Of a stretch of DNA of 64,000 bases, positions 26,173-35,303 are shown piece by piece. Position 1 is the stretch's first letter; the number at the start of each line of letters is the position of its first letter. Origin of the DNA: Micromonospora sp. NBC_01699 (GTDB lineage: Bacteria > Actinomycetota > Actinomycetes > Mycobacteriales > Micromonosporaceae); contig NZ_CP109199.1 in NCBI RefSeq assembly GCF_036250065.1, forward strand, positions 7,438,001 to 7,502,000, read 5' to 3'. A program made the translations under genes and the position numbers. The notes beneath the pieces are model-generated. The model did no database searches. It was not told where the DNA came from and saw only the letters and a program-made list of their open reading frames with translations.

Positions 26173-27498
26173 TCAGCGGGCGACGCTGCGGGCGTACGCC
26201 ACGCTCTCGTCGTGCAGGGCAGTCCACTCCGTGCCGAAGCTCTGCCGTGCGGCGTCCGGCACCGGGCGGCCCTCGTGCACGATCGACCGGTAGAAGGCGA
26301 GCATGTCCTCTTCGCCGAACCGCTCCGCCAGGTAGCGGACGGCCAGGTAACCGATGCCGTAGCTGCCCGAGACCCGCCAGTCTTCGGCACTGTCCGCCGG
26401 CTCGACCGATCCGAGCTTGCCGTTCCAGCCGCCACCCGAACCAAGCAGCCGGGTCACGTCGGGGAGTCCCTCGTACTGGGCCACCGGGCGGCCACCGGCA
26501 CCGGCGTACTCCGCGATCCCCTCGACCAGCCACCAGTTCTCGCTGCTGGCGTAACCCCTGCCGGGCAGCGAGGAGGCGTGCGTCATCTCGTGTCGGAGCA
26601 GGTCATCAACTGCCGTACGGTGCAGCCCGTCAGCGTTGAGCACCACGTCGAACCGGTCCCCGCCGATACCGACCGCGTAGCCGCCGGTCCAGGCCGGTCG
26701 GTCGCCGCCGTACCAGCGCTTCCACTCGGCTCCGGGGGCGTAGAAGATCCGGTAGACATCGGGACGGGTGCCGCTGACCGCGTACCGGTCGGCCACCACG
26801 GCCGCCTGCTCGGCCGCCTTCAGCAGATCGGGCAGCTTGTCGCGTACCGTCTGCGGCACCGCGACCAGGGTCCGGGCGCCGATGCCGACCGCGAGGTCGC
26901 TGACCTCCCACGGTCTCGGTCCGTCCGATCCGGACATCGACGGCTCGATAGCGGTCAGCCGGGGCTGCGGTCGGACATCGTCCCACCGGGTGCCGATCGT
27001 CACCGGACCGGTACGGCAGTCGGTCACCGCGAAGCAGTGTCCAATGGTGACCAGGACCCGCCACTGGCTGGTGTTGCTGTTCATCCGGGTCGGGCGGCCG
27101 TTCAACGACGGCTGCCAGGCGGTCACCTTCATCGACCGGAGCACCCGGAACTGCCGTTTCAGGTCCTCGGCGGCCGGTGACGCCGGATCGACCACCGCCA
27201 GAAAGCCCTGCTCGTCGCCGCGCAACAGGGCCTGCGCCTGCTGGTCCAGGGCGGCGTCGATCCGCTCGCCGAGCCAGGCCGCCGTCACGTCGTCCGGGTC
27301 ACCCGGCTCCGGGCTGACCGCCGGGGTCACGCTGGCGATGGAGTCGGGCAGGCTCGCCGGATCCGGCATCCGGGCGATCAGCACCGCCGTCAGACCGACC
27401 GGAAGCCCGCAGAACAGCAGTACCCCGACCACACCGAGAGCCACCCACAACGGCCACCGCCACCGACGTACCGGCCGCACGTCCACCCCGTCGATCAC
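26173..27498 (-). CDS. Membrane-anchored HExxH zinc metallopeptidase (gluzincin-like)
   Basis: A 441-residue protein with a signal-anchor (WPLWVALGVVGVLLFCGLPVG, about 15-38) and an extracytoplasmic region. The C-terminal third has HEMTH (about 312) followed 19 residues later by EGIAEY, the HExxH...E arrangement of peptidase MA/gluzincin enzymes. The N-terminal half (about 70-200) resembles an SnoaL/NTF2-like stress domain. The substrate is unknown. GTG 27498 follows a TACTCT -10 box (27506-27511) by 7 bases. Confidence 0.8.
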   Translation of the reverse strand: MIDGVDVRPVRRWRWPLWVALGVVGVLLFCGLPVGLTAVLIARMPDPASLPDSIASVTPAVSPEPGDPDDVTAAWLGERIDAALDQQAQALLRGDEQGFLAVVDPASPAAEDLKRQFRVLRSMKVTAWQPSLNGRPTRMNSNTSQWRVLVTIGHCFAVTDCRTGPVTIGTRWDDVRPQPRLTAIEPSMSGSDGPRPWEVSDLAVGIGARTLVAVPQTVRDKLPDLLKAAEQAAVVADRYAVSGTRPDVYRIFYAPGAEWKRWYGGDRPAWTGGYAVGIGGDRFDVVLNADGLHRTAVDDLLRHEMTHASSLPGRGYASSENWWLVEGIAEYAGAGGRPVAQYEGLPDVTRLLGSGGGWNGKLGSVEPADSAEDWRVSGSYGIGYLAVRYLAERFGEEDMLAFYRSIVHEGRPVPDAARQSFGTEWTALHDESVAYARSVAR

Positions 27499-27625
27499 TC
27501 ACGGGAGAGTACGACATCCCGCTGTACGTCGGATGGCCGCATATCCCCCGTACGGCAATCATCCGTACGCGTCACGATCCGCTGTGGACGTGGCGTCCCG
27601 GGCACCCGGTTGCCCCGTCGGCTGC

Positions 27626-28543
27626 CTATCGCCGGGAGAGCAGGGCGCGGGCGAAGAAGACCAGGTTCGCCGGACGTTCGGCGAGCCGGCGCATCAGGTA
27701 GCCGTACCAGTCGCTGCCGTAGGGCAGGTAGGTCCGGACCGTGTGACCCTCACCGGCCAGCCGGAGCTGCTCCTCCGGACGAATGCCGTAGAGCATCTGG
27801 AACTCGAACTCGTCCGGCGTACGGTCGAACCACCGGGCCCGGTCCTGGCCGATCGCGATCAGGCGCGGATCGTGGGTGGCGAGCATCGGGTAGCCAGCGC
27901 CGGAGAGCAGGACGTTCAGGCAGCGGACGTACGACTTGTCGACGTCGCGGGCCGACTGGTAGGCCACCGACTCCGGCTCCTTGTACGCCCCCTTGCACAG
28001 CCGCACCCGTGACCCGGCGGTGGCCAGTTCCCGGCAGTCCGCCTCGGTCCGCCGCAGGTACGCCTGAAGCACCGCACCGGTCGACGGAAAGTCCTTGCGC
28101 AGCCGCGCCAGGATGTCCAGGGTCGAGTCGGTGGTGGTGTGGTCCTCCATGTCCAGGGTCACCGTGGTGCCGGCGGCCGCCGCGGCGACGCAGATCGCCC
28201 TGACGTTGTCGTAGGCGAGCTTCTCGTCGAACTTCTGCCCGAGGGCGGAGAGTTTGACGCTGACCTCGGCGGCCGGGGTCAGGTCGGCCCCGGCGAGCAC
28301 GGTCAGCAGGGTGAGGTACTCCTCCCGGACGGCGGTGGCCTGATCCGGGGTGACGGTGTCTTCCCCGAGGTGGTCGAGGGTCACCGTGAGACCGTTGGCG
28401 ACGAGTTCGCGGGTGGCACGAAGTGCGTCGTCCGTGGCGGTGCCGGCGACGAACCGGCGTACGACGTCCCGGGTGTAGGGGGCCGTTTCGACGAGCCGCT
28501 CGACCCGGGATGACCGGGAGGCGGCGAGGATGACCGAGCGCAT
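27626..28543 (-). CDS. Proline dehydrogenase
   Basis: A 305-residue monofunctional FAD-dependent TIM-barrel enzyme oxidising proline to pyrroline-5-carboxylate. Visible are VTLDMEDH, RLCKGAYKE, LATHDPRLI, FEFQMLYGIR and the substrate motif YLMRRLAERPAN. No P5C dehydrogenase gene is in the window. ATG 28543 lies 6 bases after TACGCT (28550-28555). The divergent 350 bp to the CGNR gene hold the two promoters and nothing else I recognise. Confidence 0.95.
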   Translation of the reverse strand: MRSVILAASRSSRVERLVETAPYTRDVVRRFVAGTATDDALRATRELVANGLTVTLDHLGEDTVTPDQATAVREEYLTLLTVLAGADLTPAAEVSVKLSALGQKFDEKLAYDNVRAICVAAAAAGTTVTLDMEDHTTTDSTLDILARLRKDFPSTGAVLQAYLRRTEADCRELATAGSRVRLCKGAYKEPESVAYQSARDVDKSYVRCLNVLLSGAGYPMLATHDPRLIAIGQDRARWFDRTPDEFEFQMLYGIRPEEQLRLAGEGHTVRTYLPYGSDWYGYLMRRLAERPANLVFFARALLSRR

Positions 28544-28549
28544 GCTGGG

Positions 28550-28555
28550 AGCGTA
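28550..28555 (-). promoter_or_regulatory. -10 box of proline dehydrogenase gene (leaderless)
   Basis: TACGCT on the minus strand, 6 bases before ATG 28543. Confidence 0.5.
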
Positions 28556-28878
28556 TCCTCCGCCGCCGGACCGGAAACGGGCAGCGGGCAGGTCCGCTTC
28601 CCCCGGACAGACGTGGCGCCGGGCGGGCCGACCGGGGGATCGGTGTCCGTGGAAGTTGCGACTTCCACACTTGGTGTTACTCGCCGCGTCGTGAGAACTT
28701 TTTCCGGAACACCCATAGCTGTTGCCGGCATTTCTCGAATCATCACCTCGCGTGACGAAGTATGTCGCCGACGAGTGGTTCAGCGCAGGTCAGGCAATCA
28801 CAAAGTGAAAGCCTTATCACCGACGCACAGACGGTCACGCCGCACTAAGGTCACCCGCCACTACGGCGACGAATCGTC

Positions 28879-28884
28879 TACGGT
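28879..28884 (+). promoter_or_regulatory. -10 box of the CGNR gene (leaderless)
   Basis: TACGGT, 6 bases before GTG 28891. Confidence 0.5.
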
Positions 28885-28890
28885 TGTCGG

Positions 28891-29496
28891 GTGAACTTCG
28901 ACGCGTACGCCCGGACCGGAGTTGACCTTGTCAACGCGCGCCTGGACGACCTCGACGACCTGAAGGCGCTCTTCGCCGACGAAAACCTCTGGATGCGCGA
29001 CGAGGTGGCCGAACGCGACGTGGTGATATTCCGCCGCGCACAGAAGCGTCTGCGTGACGTCTTCGAATTCGGCACCTCCGGCCGCGACGCGGCCGCGGTG
29101 ACCGAACTTAACTCGCTTCTGGAGACCTTTCCCGTCCAGCCCCGCATTTCCGGTCACGGATCCAGCGACTGGCACATGCACGTGACCAGCCGGGGCGCCT
29201 CGGTCAGCGCGGAGTATCTGGCCGGCGCGGTCTGGGGTCTCTCGGTCTGGCTCTGCGAGTACGGCAGCGCCCGGTTCGGCGTCTGCGCCGACGACCGCTG
29301 CGGCAACGTCTACCTGGACACCTCGTCCAACTGCTGCCGTCGGTTCTGCTCGGAACGCTGCGCCACCCGCTCGCACGTCGCCGCCCACCGGGCCCGCAAG
29401 CGGGCCGCGGTCCAGGGGGCGGTGCAGGCGGCGGCCGTACCGAAGCCCAGCGTGCCCAAGTCCACCCTGCCGACGCAGGCGCTCAGCAAGGTCTGA
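28891..29496 (+). CDS. CGNR zinc-finger protein (ABATE-type regulator)
   Basis: 201 residues: an N-terminal ABATE-like alpha/beta domain (about 1-130) and a C-terminal CGNR zinc finger, CADDRCGNVYLDTSSNCCRRFCSERC (shown here in part as CGNV and CCRRFCSERC). A basic tail suggests nucleic-acid binding. The family is generally treated as stress-related transcription regulators. GTG 28891 is the likely leaderless start. Confidence 0.85.
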   Translation: MNFDAYARTGVDLVNARLDDLDDLKALFADENLWMRDEVAERDVVIFRRAQKRLRDVFEFGTSGRDAAAVTELNSLLETFPVQPRISGHGSSDWHMHVTSRGASVSAEYLAGAVWGLSVWLCEYGSARFGVCADDRCGNVYLDTSSNCCRRFCSERCATRSHVAAHRARKRAAVQGAVQAAAVPKPSVPKSTLPTQALSKV

Positions 29497-29515
29497 GCCG
29501 CCCGACCGGGTGGGT

Positions 29516-30316
29516 TCACCGGTTGAGGGTGGGGGCGGTCGCCAGGTGCTCGCGGGCGAAGGTCAGGGCCGCCCCCAGGTCCGCCTCGCGGGCGGCCCGG
29601 CTCTTGGCGCCCCGGGTCGACACCTCGACCGCGATCGCCCCGGTGAAGCCACGGCCAGCCAGCGAGGCGAGCAGTTCGGCGCAGGGCTGGTTGCCCCGGC
29701 CCGGCACCAGGTGCTCGTCGCGCCCCTCGCCGGTGCCGTCACCGAGGTGGACGTGGGCGAGCTTCGCCCCCATCAGGTCGGCCATGTCGAGCGAGTCGGT
29801 GTGCGACGCGGCACAGTGCGACAGATCGAGGGTGTACGCGTCGTAGCCGGTGTCGGTCGGGTTCCAGCCCGGTGCGTACGGCACGAACTCCCGTCCGGCC
29901 ATCCTGACCGGGTACATGTTCTCCACCGCGACGCGTACCCGTGGGTGGTCCTCGGCCAGCTTGGCCAGGATCTGGCCGAAGGAGCGGGCGTAGTCACGCT
30001 GCCAGGTGAAGGGCGGGTGGACGACCACCGTCGGCGCGTCCAGCGTCTCGGCCAGCTCCACCGCCCGGCGCAGCCGCTGCGCCGGATCGTTGCTCCACAC
30101 CCGCTGCGTCACCAGCAGGCACGGGGCGTGCACCGAGAGCACCGGTACGCCGTAGTGCTCGGCCAGGCCACGCAGCGCTCCGGCGTCCTGACTCACCGCG
30201 TCGGTCCAGACCATGACCTCGACACCGTCGTAGCCGAGCGACGCGGCCAGCTCGAAAGCCGCCGCCGTCGGCTCGGGGAAGACCGAGGAGCTGGACAGGA
30301 GCACAGGGGTCGCCAC
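29516..30316 (-). CDS. Sugar phosphate isomerase/epimerase (xylose isomerase-like TIM barrel)
   Basis: A 266-residue AP-endonuclease-2-type TIM barrel. Metal-ligand-like residues lie in [38 protein letters not shown] and [10 protein letters not shown]. The function is unknown; the positional equivalent is Rv0498. GTG 30316 lies 7 bases after TAGGCT (30324-30329), so it is preferred to the longer in-frame start at 30358. It is transcribed with ppx upstream on the same strand, 75 bp away. Confidence 0.85.
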   Translation of the reverse strand: MATPVLLSSSSVFPEPTAAAFELAASLGYDGVEVMVWTDAVSQDAGALRGLAEHYGVPVLSVHAPCLLVTQRVWSNDPAQRLRRAVELAETLDAPTVVVHPPFTWQRDYARSFGQILAKLAEDHPRVRVAVENMYPVRMAGREFVPYAPGWNPTDTGYDAYTLDLSHCAASHTDSLDMADLMGAKLAHVHLGDGTGEGRDEHLVPGRGNQPCAELLASLAGRGFTGAIAVEVSTRGAKSRAAREADLGAALTFAREHLATAPTLNR

Positions 30317-30323
30317 GATTGTC

Positions 30324-30329
30324 AGCCTA
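30324..30329 (-). promoter_or_regulatory. -10 box of the TIM-barrel gene
   Basis: TAGGCT on the minus strand, 7 bases before GTG 30316. Confidence 0.45.
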
Positions 30330-30391
30330 GCTCCCGGTCCGCAAGGCGCCACCGACAAGATGCGCCGAGCGGCCCGTTTCCGCAGCTCAGG

Positions 30392-31336
30392 TCAGGCCGG
30401 TTCGAGTTGGTCGAGCCGGCGCAGGATGACCCCCTCGCGCAGCGCCCACGGACAGATGTCCAGCGACTGGATGCCCAGCCGGCGCATCACCGCCTCCGCC
30501 ACCACCGCGCCCGCCAACAGCTGGTGCGCCCGGCTGCTGCTCACCCCCTCAAGCTCGGAGAGCTTGCTCGGCGGGATGTGCCGGATGAAGCCGATCACCT
30601 GCCGCAGCCCGTTCTGGGAGAGGCCGCGCCGGGCCCAGAGCCCCGCGCTGGATGGGGCGGCCCCGACCAGTCGGGCCAGCATCCGGAAGGTCTTCGAGGT
30701 CGCCACCGGTCGTTCCCACCCGATCTGGGTCATCCGGTCCACCACCGGGTCGAGCATCGACTCGACGTACTCCTGGAGTTCCGCGACGGCCAGGGCCGAT
30801 GGCGGCTCGGTCGAGCTGGGGTCGACCCGGAGCCATTCGCGGGTCAATCGCCCGGCGCCGAGCGGCAGCGAGAGCGCGATGTCCGGGTCCTCGTCGATGC
30901 CCGCCGCCACCTCCAGCGAACCGCCGCCGATGTCGAGCACCAGCAGCCGGCCGGCGGACCAGCCGAACCAGCGGCGGACCGCGAGGAAGGTCGCCCGCGC
31001 CTCGTCCGCCCCGGACAGCACCTCCAGCGCCACCCCGGTCTCGGCCCGTACCCGGCCCAGCACGTGCGCCGCGTTCTTGGCGTCCCGGACCGCCGAGGTG
31101 GCGAAGGCGAGCAGGTCGTCGACGGTCAGCCGGGCGGCCGACGCCTTCGCCTCGGCAACCGCCGCCACCAGGGCATTCTCACCGGTTCCGGTGAGCGCGC
31201 CGTCGCGGCCGATCTGCTCGGCCAACCGCAGTACGGCCTTCTCCGAGTGGGCCGGCCAGGGGTGGGCGCCATGGTGGGCGTCGACCACGAGGAGGTGGAC
31301 CGTGTTGGAACCGACGTCGAGTACTCCGAGTCGCAT
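30392..31336 (-). CDS. Ppx/GppA exopolyphosphatase-family protein
   Basis: A 314-residue actin-fold phosphatase: LGVLDVGSNTVHLLVVD (phosphate-1 loop), VLDIGGGSLEV (phosphate-2 loop) and FATSAVRDAKN. It hydrolyses polyphosphate or pppGpp; this short form lacks the C-terminal HD-like extension, as does M. tuberculosis Rv0496. It lies near the senX3-regX3 phosphate genes, consistent with phosphate metabolism. ATG 31336 is 6 bases after TAGGGT (31343-31348). Confidence 0.9.
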   Translation of the reverse strand: MRLGVLDVGSNTVHLLVVDAHHGAHPWPAHSEKAVLRLAEQIGRDGALTGTGENALVAAVAEAKASAARLTVDDLLAFATSAVRDAKNAAHVLGRVRAETGVALEVLSGADEARATFLAVRRWFGWSAGRLLVLDIGGGSLEVAAGIDEDPDIALSLPLGAGRLTREWLRVDPSSTEPPSALAVAELQEYVESMLDPVVDRMTQIGWERPVATSKTFRMLARLVGAAPSSAGLWARRGLSQNGLRQVIGFIRHIPPSKLSELEGVSSSRAHQLLAGAVVAEAVMRRLGIQSLDICPWALREGVILRRLDQLEPA

Positions 31337-31342
31337 GCCGAA

Positions 31343-31348
31343 ACCCTA
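31343..31348 (-). promoter_or_regulatory. -10 box of the ppx gene (leaderless)
   Basis: TAGGGT on the minus strand, 6 bases before ATG 31336. Confidence 0.5.
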
Positions 31349-31432
31349 GACTCGCTCACGTACGCGATCCGCCCGCACCCGGTGCAGCGCGCCCGAAACG
31401 GCAGCTATCCGACCTGGTAGGGCCGCCGGGCG

Positions 31433-31438
31433 TACGCT
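31433..31438 (+). promoter_or_regulatory. -10 box of the cysteine-rich conserved gene (leaderless)
   Basis: TACGCT, 6 bases before GTG 31445; divergent from the ppx promoter. Confidence 0.5.
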
Positions 31439-31444
31439 GACCGG

Positions 31445-32314
31445 GTGGCAGGCCGTACCCAGCTCCGCATCCTGGTCCAGGATCCGACCGATCCCCGTAG
31501 CCGGGAGGTCGACCTCGACTTCCCCCGGGAGTGGATCGAGTTCCTCGACCCCGCGGACTCCGAGCATCTCGTCCGAGCCGACCTGACCTGGCTGCTGTCC
31601 CGCTGGACGTGTGTGTTCGGCAGGGGTTGCCACGGCATCATCGCCGGCCGGGCCGCCGATGGTTGCTGCTCGCACGGCGCGTTCTTCACCGACGACGATG
31701 ATGAGCAGCGAGTACGGGCGGCGGCCGGGCGGCTCACCCCGCAGACCTGGCAGCACTACCGGCGGGGTTTCAAGAAGTACACCGAGATGGACACGGTCGA
31801 CGGCAAGACGCCGGCCCGGCGTACCGCTACCCAATCCGACGAGGGGCCGTGCGTCTTCCTCAACGACGCCGACTTCGCCGGTGGCGGCGGCTGTGCGCTG
31901 CACGGTCAGGCGTTGCGCGACGGGGTGCACCCGCTGGAGTACAAGCCGGACGTCTGCTGGCAGCTACCGGTCCGGCGGGACCAGGACTGGACCAAGCGGC
32001 CGGACGGCAGCAAGCTGCTGGTCTCGACGCTGAGCGAGTTCGACCGGCGGGGCTGGGGCGCGGGCGGCCACGATCTCGACTGGTGGTGCACCTCGTCACC
32101 GGAGGCGCACGTCGGCCAGGAGGCGATGTACCTGTCGTACGAGGCCGAGCTGACCGCCCTGATCGGCGCTCCGGCGTACGCGAAGCTGGCCGAGCTGTGC
32201 GCGGCGCGGGCGAAGCGCGGCCTGGTCGCCCCGCACCCGGCGACCCCGGAACCGCCGCCGACCCGGCGGGTCACCATCGGTCGCAAGCCGGCCACCCCGA
32301 CCGTCGCCCCCTGA
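31445..32314 (+). CDS. Conserved cysteine-rich protein of unknown function (Rv0495c-like)
   Basis: 289 residues with a conserved cysteine set: [35 protein letters not shown] and WWCTSS. The pattern suggests a metal or Fe-S site, like that of YkgJ-type proteins. It is cytoplasmic, with no signal or membrane span. Divergent neighbour of ppx, as I recall for Rv0495c-Rv0496. I do not know its biochemical function. Confidence 0.8.
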   Translation: MAGRTQLRILVQDPTDPRSREVDLDFPREWIEFLDPADSEHLVRADLTWLLSRWTCVFGRGCHGIIAGRAADGCCSHGAFFTDDDDEQRVRAAAGRLTPQTWQHYRRGFKKYTEMDTVDGKTPARRTATQSDEGPCVFLNDADFAGGGGCALHGQALRDGVHPLEYKPDVCWQLPVRRDQDWTKRPDGSKLLVSTLSEFDRRGWGAGGHDLDWWCTSSPEAHVGQEAMYLSYEAELTALIGAPAYAKLAELCAARAKRGLVAPHPATPEPPPTRRVTIGRKPATPTVAP

Positions 32315-32341
32315 CCGGGCAGTGGTGTTGACGACACTCGT

Positions 32342-32371
32342 TTGCCACTGACAGACAGACCTGTCTAGCCT
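32342..32371 (+). promoter_or_regulatory. Promoter of the MFS exporter
   Basis: -35 TTGCCA (32342-32347) and -10 TAGCCT (32366-32371), 18-base spacer. The spacer is almost filled by operator copy 1. Confidence 0.7.
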
Positions 32372-32394
32372 GAGCGAGCTAGACGAACCTGTCT
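32353..32394. promoter_or_regulatory. Two tandem TetR-like operators
   Basis: AGACAGACCTGTCT (32353-32366) is a perfect 6-bp inverted repeat. AGACGAACCTGTCT (32381-32394) is a copy with two changes, 28 bp downstream, itself embedded in ACGAAC/GTTCGT. The placement over and just after the promoter implies repression. No TetR gene lies adjacent. Confidence 0.7.
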
Positions 32395-32448
32395 GTTCGT
32401 GCGCCTGTCCGCTCCAGGGAAGTCGCGCCCGTCCGCGAGAGAAGCCCG

Positions 32449-33687
32449 ATGACCTCCCTGCTCACCGCTCCGCCCGCCACCCGTGCCCCGTCCCGGTCCC
32501 GCCGGCTGCCGACCGCCGTCGGCTTCTGGCTGCTCGCCTCGATCGTGGTGGCATTCCTCGCCGGCTCCAGCGCCCCGACCCCGCTCTACGCCATCTACCA
32601 GGCCGAATGGGGCTTCTCACCGATCACCGTGACCCTCGTCTTCGGGGTGTACGCGCTGGCCGTACTGGTCGCGCTGCTGACCGTCGGGTCGCTCTCGGAC
32701 CACGTCGGGCGGCGCCCCGTGCTGATCGCGGCGATCGCCGTGCAGGCGGCGACCATGCTGGTGTTCGCCGCCGCGGACGGCGTACCCGAACTGATGGCCG
32801 CCCGGGTGCTCCAGGGCCTGTCCACCGGTGCCGCCGCCGGAGCCATCGGCGCCGGGATGCTCGACCTGAACCAGGCCCGGGGTGCGATCACCAACGCGGT
32901 CGGCCCGCTGCTCGGTACGGCCACCGGCGCCCTCGGCTCCGGACTGCTGGTCCAGTACCTGCCGGCCCCGGCCCACCTGGTCTACCTGGTGCTCTTCGGG
33001 ATCTTCGTGCTCCAGGGCGTCGGCGTGCTGCTGATGCGCGAGTCGTCGTCCCCCCGACCCGGCGCGCTCGCCTCGCTGCGACTCCAGTTCGCCCTGCCCC
33101 CGGTCGCCCGACGCCCGCTGCTGCTGGCCGTACCCGCCCTGGTGGCGACGTGGTCCCTGGCCGGCTTCTACGGGTCGCTCGGCCCGAGCGTCATCCGCCT
33201 GGTCGCCGGCTCCGACTCGTTCGTGCTCGGTGGGCTCGCCCTGTTCACCCTCGCCGCGAGCGGCGGCGCGATGGTGCTGCTCCTGCGGGCCACCGCACCC
33301 CGTACGTTGATGTTCATCGGCACCGCCGGCCTGTTCGTGGGCGTGGGAATCACCCTGTTGGCCATCACCGGCACCTCGGAAGCCCTCTTCTTCGTCGGCA
33401 CGGTGGTGGCCGGGGCGGGCTTCGGCGCCGCGTTCCAGGGCGTCATCCGGACCGTGATCCCGCTGGCCAGCCCGCACGAGCGGGCCGGCGTGCTGTCCGT
33501 CGTCTACCTGGTGTCGTACCTGGCCATGGGCCTGCCCGCGGTGGTCGCCGGCTTCCTGGTCGTGCACGCCGGTGGGGTGTTGACCACCGCCCGGGAGTAC
33601 GGCATCGCGGTCATGGCGCTGGCCGCGCTGGCCCTGCTCGGCCTGGTTCTGGCTCGCCCGACCCGCCGACACCGCCTCGCCGGGTAG
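32449..33687 (+). CDS. MFS efflux transporter
   Basis: A 412-residue 12-helix major facilitator. The loop 2-3 motif LSDHVGRRPVLI is the MFS motif A. The absence of a binding protein and the operator-controlled promoter suggest drug or metabolite export. ATG 32449; the ~75-base leader has no strong Shine-Dalgarno. Confidence 0.88.
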   Translation: MTSLLTAPPATRAPSRSRRLPTAVGFWLLASIVVAFLAGSSAPTPLYAIYQAEWGFSPITVTLVFGVYALAVLVALLTVGSLSDHVGRRPVLIAAIAVQAATMLVFAAADGVPELMAARVLQGLSTGAAAGAIGAGMLDLNQARGAITNAVGPLLGTATGALGSGLLVQYLPAPAHLVYLVLFGIFVLQGVGVLLMRESSSPRPGALASLRLQFALPPVARRPLLLAVPALVATWSLAGFYGSLGPSVIRLVAGSDSFVLGGLALFTLAASGGAMVLLLRATAPRTLMFIGTAGLFVGVGITLLAITGTSEALFFVGTVVAGAGFGAAFQGVIRTVIPLASPHERAGVLSVVYLVSYLAMGLPAVVAGFLVVHAGGVLTTAREYGIAVMALAALALLGLVLARPTRRHRLAG

Positions 33688-33722
33688 TGCCGCCGACACC
33701 GTCCTTGACCCCGTCGATAACT

Positions 33723-33737
33723 GTTAGGTTTACTAAC
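33723..33737. promoter_or_regulatory. Operator-like palindrome before the CBM2 gene
   Basis: GTTAG-GTTTA-CTAAC lies just downstream of a TTGACC -35-like element (33705-33710). Similar TTAGG...CTAA palindromes precede secreted polysaccharide-degradation genes in actinobacteria, as far as I recall. Confidence 0.5.
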
Positions 33738-33805
33738 TGATCGAGCGCGGTCGCTCAATTGCCGGAGCGTTCCGCCCATCGTTCGATCGACGGAAGGCTC
33801 CGCCC

Positions 33806-35296
33806 GTGACAATCACCCCGATCGGCCGTACGGCGCTCGGCGCAGCCGCGGCCACCCTCGCCGCCGCCACCCTCGCCGCCACGTTCGTCCTGGCGCCCAG
33901 CGCGTACGCCGCCGCGCCGGCCCTGACCGCCACCTTCGCCCAGTCCTCGACCTGGAGCAGCGGCTACGCCGCCAGCTACACGATCCGCAACGGCGGGGAC
34001 GCCACCGCCAACGGTTGGGTGGTCGAGTTCGACCTCGCCGCCGGCTCCACCATCAGCACCTCCTGGGACTCCGTACGCAGCCAGTCCGGGCAGCGTTACC
34101 GCTTCGCCAACGCCGGCTGGAACGGCACCGTCGCCCCCGGCGCCACCCAGAGCTTCGGCTTCAACGTCAGCGGCCTCGGTACGCCCACCAACTGCACCCT
34201 CAACGGCGCACCCTGCACCGGCGGCCCGCCCCCGACGACTCCCCCACCCACGACGGCACCGCCGAGCACTCCCCCACCCACGACGGCACCACCCACGACC
34301 CCTCCGCCGACCACTTCACCGCCACCGTCGGGCGGGCCGATCGTGAACGTGAGCACCGCCGCCGAACTCAGGTCGGCGTTGGCCGCCGCCCAGCCCGGCC
34401 AGACCATCCGGCTGGCCGCGGGTACCTACCGGGGCTCGTTCGTCGCCCAGCGGGCCGGCACGGCGTCGGCCCGGATCACCCTGACCGGGCCGCGTACCGC
34501 CGTTCTGATCAACGATGGCCCGTCCGGCAGCGGCCCCTCCTGCCCGGCGCCGACCACCGGCTGGGACTCCGGGTACGGGGTCTGGCTCTTTGACGCGCCG
34601 TACTGGAACCTGACCGGCTTCACGGTGGCGGAGTCGAAGAAGGGGATCATGCTCGACAACTCGCACCACGTCACGATCGACGGGGTGTACGTGCACCACA
34701 CCGAGGAGGAGGGGGTGCACTTCCGGCGCTCGTCGGCGGACGGGATCCTGCGCAACTCGCAGGTCGAGTACACCGGTCTGGTCCAGCCCGGTTACGGCGA
34801 GGGCGTCTACCTCGGTTCGGCCCAGTCGAACTTCGCCTGCCACGGCAACTCCGGCGGGATCGACCGCTCGGACCGGGTGCAGGTGCTGGACAACCGGATC
34901 GGCCCGTACGTGACCGCCGAGCACATCGACATCAAGGAGGGGACCGAGGGCGGGGTGGTGCGCGGCAACACCTTCGACGGCCGGGGCATAACCGGACAGA
35001 ACTCCGGCGACTCCTGGGTCGACGCCAAGGGCAACGGTTATCTCTTCGAGCGCAACACCGGCTCGTTCAGCTCACCGGGGACCTTCGCCAACGGCTACGA
35101 GACACACAACCTGCTGACCGGGTACGGCTGCGGCAACATCTGGCGTACCAACAGCTCGAACCTGGGCGGTGTGGGCCGCTGGGCCATCAACGTCACCTCA
35201 ACCTCGAAGTGCCCCAATAACCCCAACATCGTCCACACCTCAAACACCGTCACCAACGCCCTCAACGGCCTGACCAACATCCCCACCACCCCCTAG
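33806..35296 (+). CDS. Secreted CBM2 plus parallel beta-helix protein (pectate lyase-like)
   Basis: 496 residues. Signal peptide about 1-35 ends ...SAYAA. A cellulose-binding CBM2 follows (about 37-137: TWSSGYAASYTIRNGG, GWVVEFDL, APGATQSFGFN). Then comes a Pro/Thr linker (about 138-172), and a right-handed beta-helix (about 175-496: GQTIRLAAGTYRGSF, GVYVHHTEEEGVHFR, HIDIKEGTEGGVVRGNTFDGRG). It probably acts on plant cell wall polysaccharide; lyase activity is not proven. GTG 33806 has GGAAGG upstream. The last ~25 codons are strongly C/A-ending (TCA, AAT, ACA-type) as they approach the family B palindrome. Confidence 0.88.
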   Translation: MTITPIGRTALGAAAATLAAATLAATFVLAPSAYAAAPALTATFAQSSTWSSGYAASYTIRNGGDATANGWVVEFDLAAGSTISTSWDSVRSQSGQRYRFANAGWNGTVAPGATQSFGFNVSGLGTPTNCTLNGAPCTGGPPPTTPPPTTAPPSTPPPTTAPPTTPPPTTSPPPSGGPIVNVSTAAELRSALAAAQPGQTIRLAAGTYRGSFVAQRAGTASARITLTGPRTAVLINDGPSGSGPSCPAPTTGWDSGYGVWLFDAPYWNLTGFTVAESKKGIMLDNSHHVTIDGVYVHHTEEEGVHFRRSSADGILRNSQVEYTGLVQPGYGEGVYLGSAQSNFACHGNSGGIDRSDRVQVLDNRIGPYVTAEHIDIKEGTEGGVVRGNTFDGRGITGQNSGDSWVDAKGNGYLFERNTGSFSSPGTFANGYETHNLLTGYGCGNIWRTNSSNLGGVGRWAINVTSTSKCPNNPNIVHTSNTVTNALNGLTNIPTTP

Positions 35297-35303
35297 AAAC
35301 ACG

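Noticed and set aside
24276-27180. Long plus-strand ORFs across the MacAB-like and metallopeptidase genes
   Set aside because: They are compositional shadows; the minus-strand frames hold Walker, HlyD and HExxH motifs.
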